Shown piece by piece: positions 1-5,479 of a DNA stretch of 5,875 nucleotides. Numbering within the stretch: position 1 is the stretch's first letter; every line of letters begins with the position of its first letter. The notes under the pieces are model-generated. The model made no database searches. It had not been told where the DNA came from and saw only the letters and a program-made list of their open reading frames with translations. This DNA comes from Gammaproteobacteria bacterium (GTDB lineage Bacteria; Pseudomonadota; Gammaproteobacteria; Immundisolibacterales; Immundisolibacteraceae), in assembly GCA_003645395.1 (NCBI GenBank), contig QNFC01000116.1, forward strand, positions 1-5,875, read 5' to 3'. The position numbers and the translations under genes were made by a program.

Positions 1-149
1 ACCAGCAATCCGAGTGAGAACAGCAGGCCAATGAGCATCACACCGATAGTCGTCGGCAGCTTTAAAAACCGGTGGTTGATATAGCTAAACAGCGCGGCAA
101 CGGTAACCACCAGCGCAATAAGGTCATAACCACTGGGCCCATGCTCCAT
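1..149 (-). CDS. CPA1-type Na+/H+ antiporter, N-terminal fragment (runs off left edge)
   Basis: Reading the - strand from ATG at 149 gives 49 open codons up to the window edge. The protein begins MEHGPSGYDLIALVVTVAAL and continues into the motif ALFSYINHRFLKLPTTIG (about residues 19-36), followed by a hydrophobic segment. This is the typical first membrane segment of bacterial CPA1 (NhaP-like) cation/proton antiporters, where a hydrophobic helix leads into a conserved LPxxIG element. The family exchanges Na+ or K+ for H+ across the inner membrane. The start lies 3 nt after the dusA stop and in the same reading frame, with only a weak AGG upstream inside the dusA end, so translation is probably coupled to dusA. 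The ion-binding residues of the family lie outside the window, so ion specificity cannot be judged. Family assignment is fairly secure; the subtype is not. Confidence 0.8.
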   Translation of the reverse strand, partial: MEHGPSGYDLIALVVTVAALFSYINHRFLKLPTTIGVMLIGLLFSLGLL

Positions 150-152
150 AAG

Positions 153-1130
153 TCAGGCTGCCTGAAGTTCCATCTGCGCTGCCGCCTGGCAGAGCATGTC
201 CAGGTCGCCATGTCGACCGACTTCCTCGGCGAGGCATCGCCGCCAGCGTTTTGCCCCGGGAGCACCCTGATAAAACCCAATTAAATGACGGGTCATCATC
301 CGTAACGGCACCCCTTCATCTATTCTTGCCGCCATATAGTCAATGTACTGCTCAAGTACCTCTTTACGAGTTGGCAGCGGGTGATCATCGCCGTAAAGTA
401 AACGATCGGCCGCTGTTAGCATCCATGGGTCATGGTAGGCAGCCCGGCCGATCATTACGCCGTCAACCTTCTCCGACTGCGTAGCCGCCGCCGATAGTGT
501 GTCGAGGCCACCGTTGATAATAATGGTCAACTGCGGGTTTTCCCGCTTTAGTCGATAGACAAATTCGTAGTTTAATGGCGGAACTGAACGATTCTGCTTA
601 GGACTCAGGCCATTCAGCCAGGCCTTACGCGCGTGCACAATAAAGGTTTTACAACCGGCAGCGGCGGCCGTTTGGACAAACCCGGCGAAATGGTCCCAGC
701 TATCGAGCTCATCAATACCGATGCGGCACTTCAAGGTTACTTCGACATCCACAGCCTGCTGCATGGCTGCAAACAGATCTGCCACATGCGCTGGCTCGGC
801 CATAAGGCTGGCACCAAAACGACCAGCTTTAACCCTTGCGCTGGGGCAACCCAAATTCAGGTTGATCTGATCATAACCATAAGCTGCACCCTGCTGAGCA
901 GCCTGGGCAAGCGATACCGGATCACTACCCCCCAACTGCAATACCAACGGGTGCTCACTGTCATCAAAAGCTAAAAACCGTTGCGGATCGCCTCGTAACA
1001 GTGCCTGATCAACCACCATCTCGGTATAGAGCGTGGTGTGGCGGGTTAACAACCGCAGCAGATAACGGGCGTGGCGATCGGTGTAATCCAGCATTGGCGC
1101 GACGGACAATCGGGGATCAACGGCAATCAT
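153..1130 (-). CDS. dusA: tRNA-dihydrouridine(20/20a) synthase DusA
   Basis: This complete 325-aa flavoprotein reduces uridine to dihydrouridine in the tRNA D-loop (positions 20/20a in the DusA subfamily), using FMN and NADPH in the cytoplasm. The N-terminal TIM barrel starts at LSVAPMLDYTDRHARY (about residues 8-23). LQLGGSDP (64-71) follows, then the catalytic loop LNLGCPSARV (91-100) with Cys95 as the expected proton donor. The FMN and substrate contacts are Lys134 in VTLKCRIGID, IVHARKAWLNGLSP (164-177), INGG (205-208) and the phosphate-binding GVMIGRAAY (224-232). The helical C-terminal RNA-binding part (about 250-325) contains RMMTRHLIGFYQGAPGAKRW. HARKAWLxGLSP is characteristic of DusA rather than DusB or DusC. 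Length fits the family. The ATG is supported by GGGGA 6 nt upstream, although that site is buried in an inverted repeat. It is the first gene of a unit with the CPA1 antiporter. Confidence 0.96.
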   Translation of the reverse strand: MIAVDPRLSVAPMLDYTDRHARYLLRLLTRHTTLYTEMVVDQALLRGDPQRFLAFDDSEHPLVLQLGGSDPVSLAQAAQQGAAYGYDQINLNLGCPSARVKAGRFGASLMAEPAHVADLFAAMQQAVDVEVTLKCRIGIDELDSWDHFAGFVQTAAAAGCKTFIVHARKAWLNGLSPKQNRSVPPLNYEFVYRLKRENPQLTIIINGGLDTLSAAATQSEKVDGVMIGRAAYHDPWMLTAADRLLYGDDHPLPTRKEVLEQYIDYMAARIDEGVPLRMMTRHLIGFYQGAPGAKRWRRCLAEEVGRHGDLDMLCQAAAQMELQAA

Positions 1131-1146
1131 TTTTGATCCCCGATTG
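1107..1146 (-). promoter_or_regulatory. Perfect 14-bp inverted repeat over the dusA start (SD-sequestering hairpin)
   Basis: The arms CAATCGGGGATCAA (1107-1120) and TTGATCCCCGATTG (1133-1146) are exact reverse complements separated by 12 nt. In the dusA mRNA the 5' arm contains the only good Shine-Dalgarno (GGGGA, 1141-1137). The initiation ATG (1130-1128) lies in the loop, and the 3' arm encodes residues 4-8. A folded hairpin would hide the ribosome binding site. No T-tract follows on either strand, so it is not a terminator. As DNA it could instead be an operator for a dimeric regulator. The symmetry is directly visible; the regulatory role is inferred. Confidence 0.7.
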
Positions 1147-1247
1147 GGCTGGGCATTCCCGACGACACGAACCGATAGCTATGATTAACCTCAAACACTG
1201 CCTCAAATTATCCTTCTGAAATATAGTTGCGGGCTGAATCGCCAGCG

Positions 1248-1278
1248 TTGACAAAACTCTGGTCTGATCAGGTATCCT
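1248..1278 (+). promoter_or_regulatory. Candidate sigma-70 promoter for the mnh operon
   Basis: A perfect -35 hexamer TTGACA (1248-1253) is followed after 19 nt by TATCCT (1273-1278), which matches four of six bases of the -10 consensus. The spacing is longer than the usual 16-18 nt, so this would be a modest promoter or one needing an activator. Transcription would begin near 1285 and leave a leader of about 195-255 nt before mnhE, depending on its true start. This is a consensus match only; no alternative of similar quality was seen closer to the gene. Confidence 0.35.
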
Positions 1279-1382
1279 AACGACAAGGGTAGCCATCCAG
1301 CATCAGGCGATTCCAGATCAACCGATGTCTTAAGTTTAACGCTGGCATCCCAAAGACAGAATTTCGTCAACTGAAACTTTTT

Positions 1383-1410
1383 GGGCCGCGTATTCTACAC
1401 GCGCCGGCCC
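1383..1410 (+). promoter_or_regulatory. GC-rich stem-loop in the mnhE leader
   Basis: GGGCCG (1383-1388) pairs with CGGCCC (1405-1410), and CGT (1389-1391) pairs with ACG (1399-1401), leaving a short bulge on the 3' side and a 7-nt loop. It lies about 90 nt before the first candidate mnhE codon and would be part of the leader RNA if transcription starts near 1285. The T-run lies before the stem (about 1378-1382) rather than after it, so it does not look like an intrinsic terminator on the + strand, and on the - strand it is followed by A's. Function unknown. Confidence 0.4.
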
Positions 1411-1478
1411 ACCGCGATTAGTCAGAGCCCGGCAAGGTAAAACCTGATAACGACAAAAAATTAAACTTCATCTCCTCG

Positions 1479-2045
1479 TTGCCGCCACTTAGTGCCATCG
1501 TTAAACCCACAACAACAAACCATCAGGGAATTCTGACTATTAGCACTGGGCCCACATCCGACAACCGCTGGCTGCATGCCATCAGCCTGGCACTGACCAT
1601 GGCGGTTATCTGGTTTCTGCTTTCTGGTCATACTGAACCCCTCATCCTGGGGCTCGGCGCTGCCTCAATATTGTCGATAACCTGGCTGGCGCTGCGTATG
1701 GATCTTATCGACCGCGAGGGTCACCCGATTCATCTAACCTTTCGCGCACCGATGTTCTGGGTCTGGCTAGGGTGGGAAATTGTTAAGTCAAACCTGCAAG
1801 TTATGAAAATTATCCTCTACCCAAAACTACCGATCAGTCCACGCATGTTTCGAGTTCCTGTTAGCCAGAAAACCGATATCGGCCGGGTTCTTTATGCCAA
1901 TTCCATCACCCTGACTCCGGGCACGATTTCTCTGCGAGTCAATGAACACGATATCGAAGTTCATGCATTAACCCAAGCAGGCGAAGATGGATTAAAGGAT
2001 GGCAAAATGGATCGCCTCGTCACCAATGTGGAGGGTGAGCAATGA
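1479..2045 (+). CDS. mnhE: Na+/H+ antiporter subunit E (MnhE/MrpE)
   Basis: Small membrane subunit of the Mrp-type cation/proton antiporter complex. As drawn from TTG it has 188 residues. A hydrophobic hairpin spans about residues 33-72 (ISLALTMAVIWFLLSG and the following segment). The family signatures follow: IVKSNLQVMKIIL (101-113) and ANSITLTPGT (140-149), ending in a cytoplasmic domain with IEVHAL (159-164). MnhE proteins are usually about 160 residues and begin just before the first helix, so the first 20 residues here look dispensable. No ATG or GTG occurs in frame before the first helix. TTG at 1479 has no Shine-Dalgarno, whereas AGGGA (1525-1529) sits 9 nt before an in-frame ATT (1539), which would give 168 residues. 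The family call is firm; the start is unresolved. It is first in the operon and overlaps mnhF by 4 nt (ATGA). Confidence 0.9.
   Translation: MPPLSAIVKPTTTNHQGILTISTGPTSDNRWLHAISLALTMAVIWFLLSGHTEPLILGLGAASILSITWLALRMDLIDREGHPIHLTFRAPMFWVWLGWEIVKSNLQVMKIILYPKLPISPRMFRVPVSQKTDIGRVLYANSITLTPGTISLRVNEHDIEVHALTQAGEDGLKDGKMDRLVTNVEGEQ
1525..1541 (+). promoter_or_regulatory. Possible true mnhE ribosome binding site with an ATT start
   Basis: AGGGA (1525-1529) is the only recognisable Shine-Dalgarno near the mnhE N-terminus. Nine bases downstream lies an in-frame ATT (1539-1541). ATT is a rare but real initiator (infC is the classical case). Starting here would give MnhE its normal length. The alternative is the unsupported TTG at 1479. 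Confidence 0.3.
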
Positions 2046-2320
2046 TGTTTTTTGTAACCGTCATAGCTCTGTTTCCAGCAATGTTCCTGGCGTTAGGACG
2101 TGCAATTGTTGGCCCGACACTCTATGACCGCGTGCTGGCAGTTAACAGTTTCGGTACCTTTACCGTACTGATGATTGCAGTGCTCGGATTCATGACGGAT
2201 CAAACTGATTTTGTCGATATCGCCCTCACCTACGCGCTGATTAATTTTATTGGCACCATCGCTGTGCTGAAATTCTTTGTGGTCGGCGATTTTGGTTATG
2301 AGGAACAGCGCGACCAATGA
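2042..2320 (+). CDS. mnhF: Na+/H+ antiporter subunit F (MnhF/MrpF)
   Basis: A complete 92-aa protein with three predicted membrane helices (about residues 3-22, 34-51 and 58-80). The family signature GPTLYDRVLA (24-33) joins helices 1 and 2, and the last helix carries DIALTYALINFIGTIAVL (59-76). MrpF is a small accessory subunit packed with MrpE and MrpG in the antiporter complex, equivalent to MbhB in membrane-bound hydrogenases. It has a strong Shine-Dalgarno, GGAGG (2030-2034), 7 nt before the ATG. A second ATG follows directly (2045), so initiation could shift by one codon. It overlaps mnhE by ATGA at its start and mnhG by ATGA at its end, which is typical of translational coupling with fixed subunit ratios. 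Confidence 0.95.
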   Translation: MMFFVTVIALFPAMFLALGRAIVGPTLYDRVLAVNSFGTFTVLMIAVLGFMTDQTDFVDIALTYALINFIGTIAVLKFFVVGDFGYEEQRDQ

Positions 2321-2622
2321 TTAATTTCTTATCGTGGGTGCTGCTGCTAAGCGGCTGCTTTTGTGTATTGATCTCGGCAATCGGTTTAATCAGGATGCCT
2401 GACCTGTTTACTCGCATGCATGCGGCCGGCGTCGGCGACACCCTCGGCGCCATTCTGGTCATCGCCGGGTTAATGCTGCAGGCAGGACCTACCTTGCTAT
2501 TGGCAAAACTGGTGCTGATTATGTTTTTCCTGCTATTTACCGGCCCCACCGCCTGCCATGCGCTAGCCAAAGCTGCGTTAGCCGGGGGTGAAAAACCACT
2601 GCTGGACGACAATAACCAGTGA
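2317..2622 (+). CDS. mnhG: Na+/H+ antiporter subunit G (MnhG/MrpG)
   Basis: A complete 101-aa protein with three membrane helices (about residues 5-24, 41-56 and 58-76). The family hallmark RMPDLFTRMHAAGVGDTLG (26-44) connects the first two helices, and the third ends in TGPTACHAL (75-83), where MnhG proteins carry a conserved GPTAxHAL-like stretch. A short polar C-terminal tail follows. MrpG is an accessory membrane subunit required for assembly and activity of Mrp antiporters and corresponds to MbhC of MBH complexes. The ATG overlaps the mnhF stop (ATGA) and the stop overlaps the GTG start of the next gene (GTGA). Confidence 0.95.
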   Translation: MINFLSWVLLLSGCFCVLISAIGLIRMPDLFTRMHAAGVGDTLGAILVIAGLMLQAGPTLLLAKLVLIMFFLLFTGPTACHALAKAALAGGEKPLLDDNNQ

Positions 2623-3161
2623 GCACGTTAATCGACATTCTGCTGCTGAGCCTGATGGGAATCACTGCGTTGGCTGCGGTACGAATGAAGAGCCTGTTTG
2701 GTGCGGTAATGCTCACCGGCATCTTCAGCCTGTTATCCGCGCTCTGGTTTCTTATTCTAGATGCCGTCGATGTTTCGTTCACCGAAGCAGCCGTCGGTGC
2801 GGGGATATCAACGGTACTCATGCTCGGCACCCTGTCACTGACAAAAAGTGAAGAGAAAACCAGCAATCACAGTCAGATAATACCGCTGTTTGTGGTGTTC
2901 GTAACCGGCGGCGTCCTTATCTACGGCACGCTAGACATGCCGGATTTTGCCGATCCCCTGGCACCGATTCACACCCACGTAGCACCCCACTATATTGAAA
3001 AATCCGGGGCCGAAATTGGCGTACCCAACATCGTCACCTCGGTACTCGCCAGCTATCGAGGCTTCGACACCCTCGGTGAAGTCACGGTGATTTTTACCGC
3101 TGGCGTGGGTGTACTGCTGCTACTGGGTATCGGCCGGCGACGTGAGGACGGTGACGAATGA
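2619..3161 (+). CDS. MrpA C-terminal-like subunit (MbhD + MbhE domains, DUF4040 type)
   Basis: This 180-aa membrane protein corresponds to the C-terminal region of canonical MrpA but is encoded alone. The N-terminal half (about 1-75) is MbhD-like: helices, then DVSFTEAAVGAGISTVLMLG (51-70) with its conserved acidic residues Asp51 and Glu56. The second half (about 85-175) is MbhE-like: a helix at 88-104, a periplasmic-type loop with several His (about 105-135), then VPNIVTSVLASYRGFDTLGE (135-154) and a final helix. Glu154 in the GFDTLGE motif matches the conserved glutamate proposed for the Na+ path in MrpA. The start is GTG, set by the 4-nt GTGA overlap with mnhG; the Shine-Dalgarno is weak, so coupling to mnhG is likely. 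In archaeal MBH complexes these two parts are separate genes; here they are fused. Many annotations would call this a hydrogenase subunit MbhD, or MnhB-like. Confidence 0.88.
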   Translation: MSTLIDILLLSLMGITALAAVRMKSLFGAVMLTGIFSLLSALWFLILDAVDVSFTEAAVGAGISTVLMLGTLSLTKSEEKTSNHSQIIPLFVVFVTGGVLIYGTLDMPDFADPLAPIHTHVAPHYIEKSGAEIGVPNIVTSVLASYRGFDTLGEVTVIFTAGVGVLLLLGIGRRREDGDE

Positions 3162-3649
3162 CCCACCATTTTATCCTGCGGGTTATTACCAAATTACTGA
3201 TTCCGCTGATTCTATTATTTGCACTCTATGTGCAATTCCACGGCGATTTTGGTCCCGGCGGCGGATTTCAGGCCGGGGTCATCATTGCCGCTGCATTAGT
3301 GCTCTACGCGCTGGTATTTGGCCTAAATACCGCCAGCGCAGTGATCAAAGAGTGGGTGTTACTGGTATTGATACCGCTGGGAGTACTGATCTATGCCGGC
3401 GTAGGTGTCGCCAGCCTGCTGCTTGGCGGTAACTATCTGGACTATAACGTGCTCGCCCATGACCCGGTTCATGGCCAGCACCTGGGTATTTTGTTGGTAG
3501 AGCTCGGCGTGGGCATGACCGTCGCTGCGGTGTTGACGACAATATTTTTTGCCTTTGCTGGTCGTGGCCACCGCGATGCTAACGGTAATCTGCTACCCCA
3601 TTCGGCTTTAAGTGACGAAATCCGTAACCGGAAAGATGGACAGCCGTGA
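3158..3649 (+). CDS. mnhB: Na+/H+ antiporter subunit B (MnhB/MrpB)
   Basis: A complete 163-aa protein with four membrane helices (about residues 8-26, 38-56, 66-90 and 109-134). The MnhB hallmark is seen as HGDFGPGGGFQAG (28-40) between helices 1 and 2. ELGVGMTVAAVL (115-126) lies in the last helix and carries the conserved Glu115. MrpB is an integral subunit of the cation/proton antiporter, corresponding to MbhF. The polar tail from about residue 135 (RGHRDANGNLLPHSALSDE) is probably cytoplasmic. The ATG overlaps the upstream stop (ATGA) and has GAGGA (3144-3148) 9 nt before it. The gene ends in a GTGA overlap with mnhC. Confidence 0.95.
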   Translation: MTHHFILRVITKLLIPLILLFALYVQFHGDFGPGGGFQAGVIIAAALVLYALVFGLNTASAVIKEWVLLVLIPLGVLIYAGVGVASLLLGGNYLDYNVLAHDPVHGQHLGILLVELGVGMTVAAVLTTIFFAFAGRGHRDANGNLLPHSALSDEIRNRKDGQP

Positions 3650-4002
3650 ACTGGGTCACCCACTACAATTACTGGATCGTAATACTGCTGATGATGCTTG
3701 GTTTTTACACCATCATCGCCCGCGGCAATCTGGTTAAAAAAATCATCGGTTTGAACATATTTCAAACCTCAGTGTTCGTGCTCTTCATCAGCATGGGCAA
3801 AATTCCCGGTGGCGTGGCGCCCATTCTGCGGGATGACCCGACGACGATCTATTCAAACCCGCTACCGCACGTACTTATTCTTACGGCGATCGTTGTCGGC
3901 GTCGCCACGACCGCGCTGGGGCTGGCACTGGTAGTACGGATCAACGAGGCGTACGGCACCATCGAAGAAGACGAAATTCACGAGCAGGATCGGTTTTTCT
4001 AA
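3646..4002 (+). CDS. mnhC: Na+/H+ antiporter subunit C (MnhC/MrpC, NuoK-like)
   Basis: A complete 118-aa protein with three membrane helices (about residues 7-25, 31-51 and 75-98), homologous to complex I subunit NuoK. The family signature NPLPHVLILTAIVVGVA (71-87) begins the third helix, and GLNIFQTSVFVLFI (35-48) forms the second. MrpC bridges the small subunits and the large MrpD/MrpA channels. The start is GTG, fixed by the GTGA overlap with mnhB; TGGA 5 nt upstream is a weak ribosome site. The C-terminus is strongly acidic (EEDEIHEQD, about 107-115). It overlaps mnhD by one base (TAATG). Confidence 0.95.
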   Translation: MNWVTHYNYWIVILLMMLGFYTIIARGNLVKKIIGLNIFQTSVFVLFISMGKIPGGVAPILRDDPTTIYSNPLPHVLILTAIVVGVATTALGLALVVRINEAYGTIEEDEIHEQDRFF

Positions 4003-5477
4003 TGATTGCCCACTTGCCTGCTCTGCAGATCGTTCTGCCCCTTATCGCTGCGCCTCTGTGCGTGCTGCTGCGCACCACTCGGCTGGTGTGGCTGCTGGCC
4101 TTTGCGGTCACCGTTGCCAGTTTCGGCATTGCGGTCGAGCTTTATAGCCAGGTGCTGCAGTACGGCGTGATCAGTTACGCAATGGGCGGCTGGGCTCCGC
4201 CCATTGGCATCGAATATCGCGTCGACCAGTTCAACGCTTTGATGCTAATTCTGATTACCGCCGTGGCCACAGTCGTGCTCCTGTTTGCCCGCACAAGCGT
4301 TGCCAAAGAAGTTGATCAGCGCCGACAGCCCCTGTTCTGGGCGGCCTGGTTGCTCTGTTTTACCGGTCTGCTCGGCATCGTCATCACCGGCGACGCGTTT
4401 AATGTATTTGTGTTTCTCGAAGTTTCTTCACTCTCCACCTATGCGCTGATCGCCTGTGCCCGTGACCGCAGGGCGATCACCAGCGCTTATCAATACCTGA
4501 TCATGGGCACCATCGGCGCCACCTTTATTTTGATCGGCATCGGCTTGCTCTACATGCTCACCGGCACGCTGAACATGGCTGACCTGGCCGCACGCCTGCC
4601 GGGGGTAACCGAGTCGCGAACGCTGAAAACCGCCTTTGTATTCATTGTGGTCGGCTGCAGCCTGAAACTGGCGCTATTCCCGCTGCATTTATGGATGCCC
4701 AACGCCTACGCTTACGCGCCCTCTGCAGTCACCGCATTCATCGCTGCCACGGCTACCAAAGTCGCCATCTACGTGATGCTGCGGTTCTTTTTCACCATTT
4801 TCGGTGCCGATTTTTCTTTCGGCGCGATGCCGCTTGGCCAGGTACTAATGGTGCTTTCGGTGATTGCCATGTTCAGCGGGTCGCTGGTGGCCATCTATGA
4901 GCAGAACGTCAAACGCATGCTCGCTTATTCCAGCGTTGCCCAGATCGGCTACATCACCCTGGGGATTAGCCTGGCCACCACCACTGGCCTTGCCGCCGGC
5001 ATGCTCCACCTGTTTAACCACGCCATGATCAAGGCTGCCCTGTTTATGGCCATGGGTGCTGTGGTCTATCGCCTCGGTTCCTGCCGGCTTGATCAAATGG
5101 CGGGACTGGCTAAACAGATGCCGTGGACCATGGCCGCTTTTGTCGCCGGCGGACTCAGCCTGATCGGTGTGCCGCTGACTACCGGCTTTGTCAGCAAGTG
5201 GTATCTGGTCAACGCCGCCTTTGACGCCGGCTGGACAATCATTCCGGTGGCGATTCTTGGCTCATCGTTGCTAGCAGTAATTTACATCTGGAAGGTGGTT
5301 GAAACTGCCTATATGCGCCTGCCACCAGCAGACCAGAAGCCCGTACAGGAAGCACCGCTTGCTCTGCTGATTCCCTTATGGATCATGGTCGCCGCAAACT
5401 TTTTCTTTGGCATACAGGGCAACCTGCTATGGCAGTCGGTGTTGCAGGCCGCACGGCAATTGAGCGGTGAAATCTAA
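4002..5477 (+). CDS. mnhD: Na+/H+ antiporter subunit D (MnhD/MrpD, NuoM-like)
   Basis: This complete 491-aa polytopic protein of about 14 helices belongs to the proton-translocating family of complex I NuoL/M/N and is one of the large channel subunits of Mrp antiporters. The expected proton-path residues are all present: Glu140 in FNVFVFLEVSSLSTYALI, Lys222 in GCSLKLALFPLHLWMPNAY, Lys253 in TATKVAIYVMLRF, His336 and His340 around LHLFNHAMIKAALF, and Lys399 in TTGFVSKWYL. That last position holds a Lys in MrpD where NuoM has a Glu. Length is normal for the family (about 490-500). The ATG overlaps the mnhC stop by one base, with AGGA 13 nt upstream. The next gene begins 2 nt after the stop. Confidence 0.96.
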   Translation: MIAHLPALQIVLPLIAAPLCVLLRTTRLVWLLAFAVTVASFGIAVELYSQVLQYGVISYAMGGWAPPIGIEYRVDQFNALMLILITAVATVVLLFARTSVAKEVDQRRQPLFWAAWLLCFTGLLGIVITGDAFNVFVFLEVSSLSTYALIACARDRRAITSAYQYLIMGTIGATFILIGIGLLYMLTGTLNMADLAARLPGVTESRTLKTAFVFIVVGCSLKLALFPLHLWMPNAYAYAPSAVTAFIAATATKVAIYVMLRFFFTIFGADFSFGAMPLGQVLMVLSVIAMFSGSLVAIYEQNVKRMLAYSSVAQIGYITLGISLATTTGLAAGMLHLFNHAMIKAALFMAMGAVVYRLGSCRLDQMAGLAKQMPWTMAAFVAGGLSLIGVPLTTGFVSKWYLVNAAFDAGWTIIPVAILGSSLLAVIYIWKVVETAYMRLPPADQKPVQEAPLALLIPLWIMVAANFFFGIQGNLLWQSVLQAARQLSGEI

Positions 5478-5479
5478 CC

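Larger units (their letters stand above)
1131..1478. other. Divergent intergenic region between dusA and the mnh operon
   Basis: These 348 bases hold no convincing gene on either strand. On the + side there is a candidate promoter near 1248-1278 and then about 200 nt of leader up to the first possible mnhE start. The leader includes a stem-loop at 1383-1410 and an A-rich stretch (1451-1465). On the - side a GATAAT box (1212-1207) is the best -10-like match for dusA, but it has no good -35. The direct repeat TTTGAGG occurs twice, 12 nt apart (complement of 1189-1195 and 1201-1207). A 9-bp inverted repeat, GCCAGCGTT (1241-1249) and AACGCTGGC (1338-1346), brackets the + promoter candidate and the first part of the leader. 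No tRNA or named riboswitch was recognised by eye. Confidence 0.6.

Noticed and set aside
633..974. 113-codon + strand frame inside dusA
   Set aside because: It is entirely antisense to the well-conserved dusA gene, with no recognisable motif.
1000..1130. dusA 5' region as an integration site for a mobile element
   Set aside because: The 5' end of dusA is a known insertion site for some integrative elements, but here the gene is intact and followed directly by a housekeeping-type operon, with no integrase or att duplication visible.
1001..1219. Open frame on the + strand overlapping the dusA start and intergenic region
   Set aside because: Most of it lies antisense to dusA. The translation has no membrane or domain character and no ribosome binding site, so it is a shadow of the dusA coding sequence.
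1264..1271. CTGATCAG palindrome as an operator
   Set aside because: An 8-bp palindrome is too short to distinguish from chance, and it has no repeated copy nearby.
1391..1396. TATTCT as a -10 box for a promoter closer to mnhE
   Set aside because: No acceptable -35 hexamer lies 16-18 nt upstream, and the box sits inside the GC-rich stem-loop.
1383..1410. Stem-loop as an intrinsic terminator
   Set aside because: The T-run precedes the stem on the + strand, and A's follow it on the - strand. There is no U-tract after the hairpin in either direction.
2247..2866. Two - strand frames of 109-121 codons opposite mnhG and its neighbours
   Set aside because: They are antisense to confidently identified antiporter subunits and have low-complexity, Ser/Ala/Arg-rich translations without family features.
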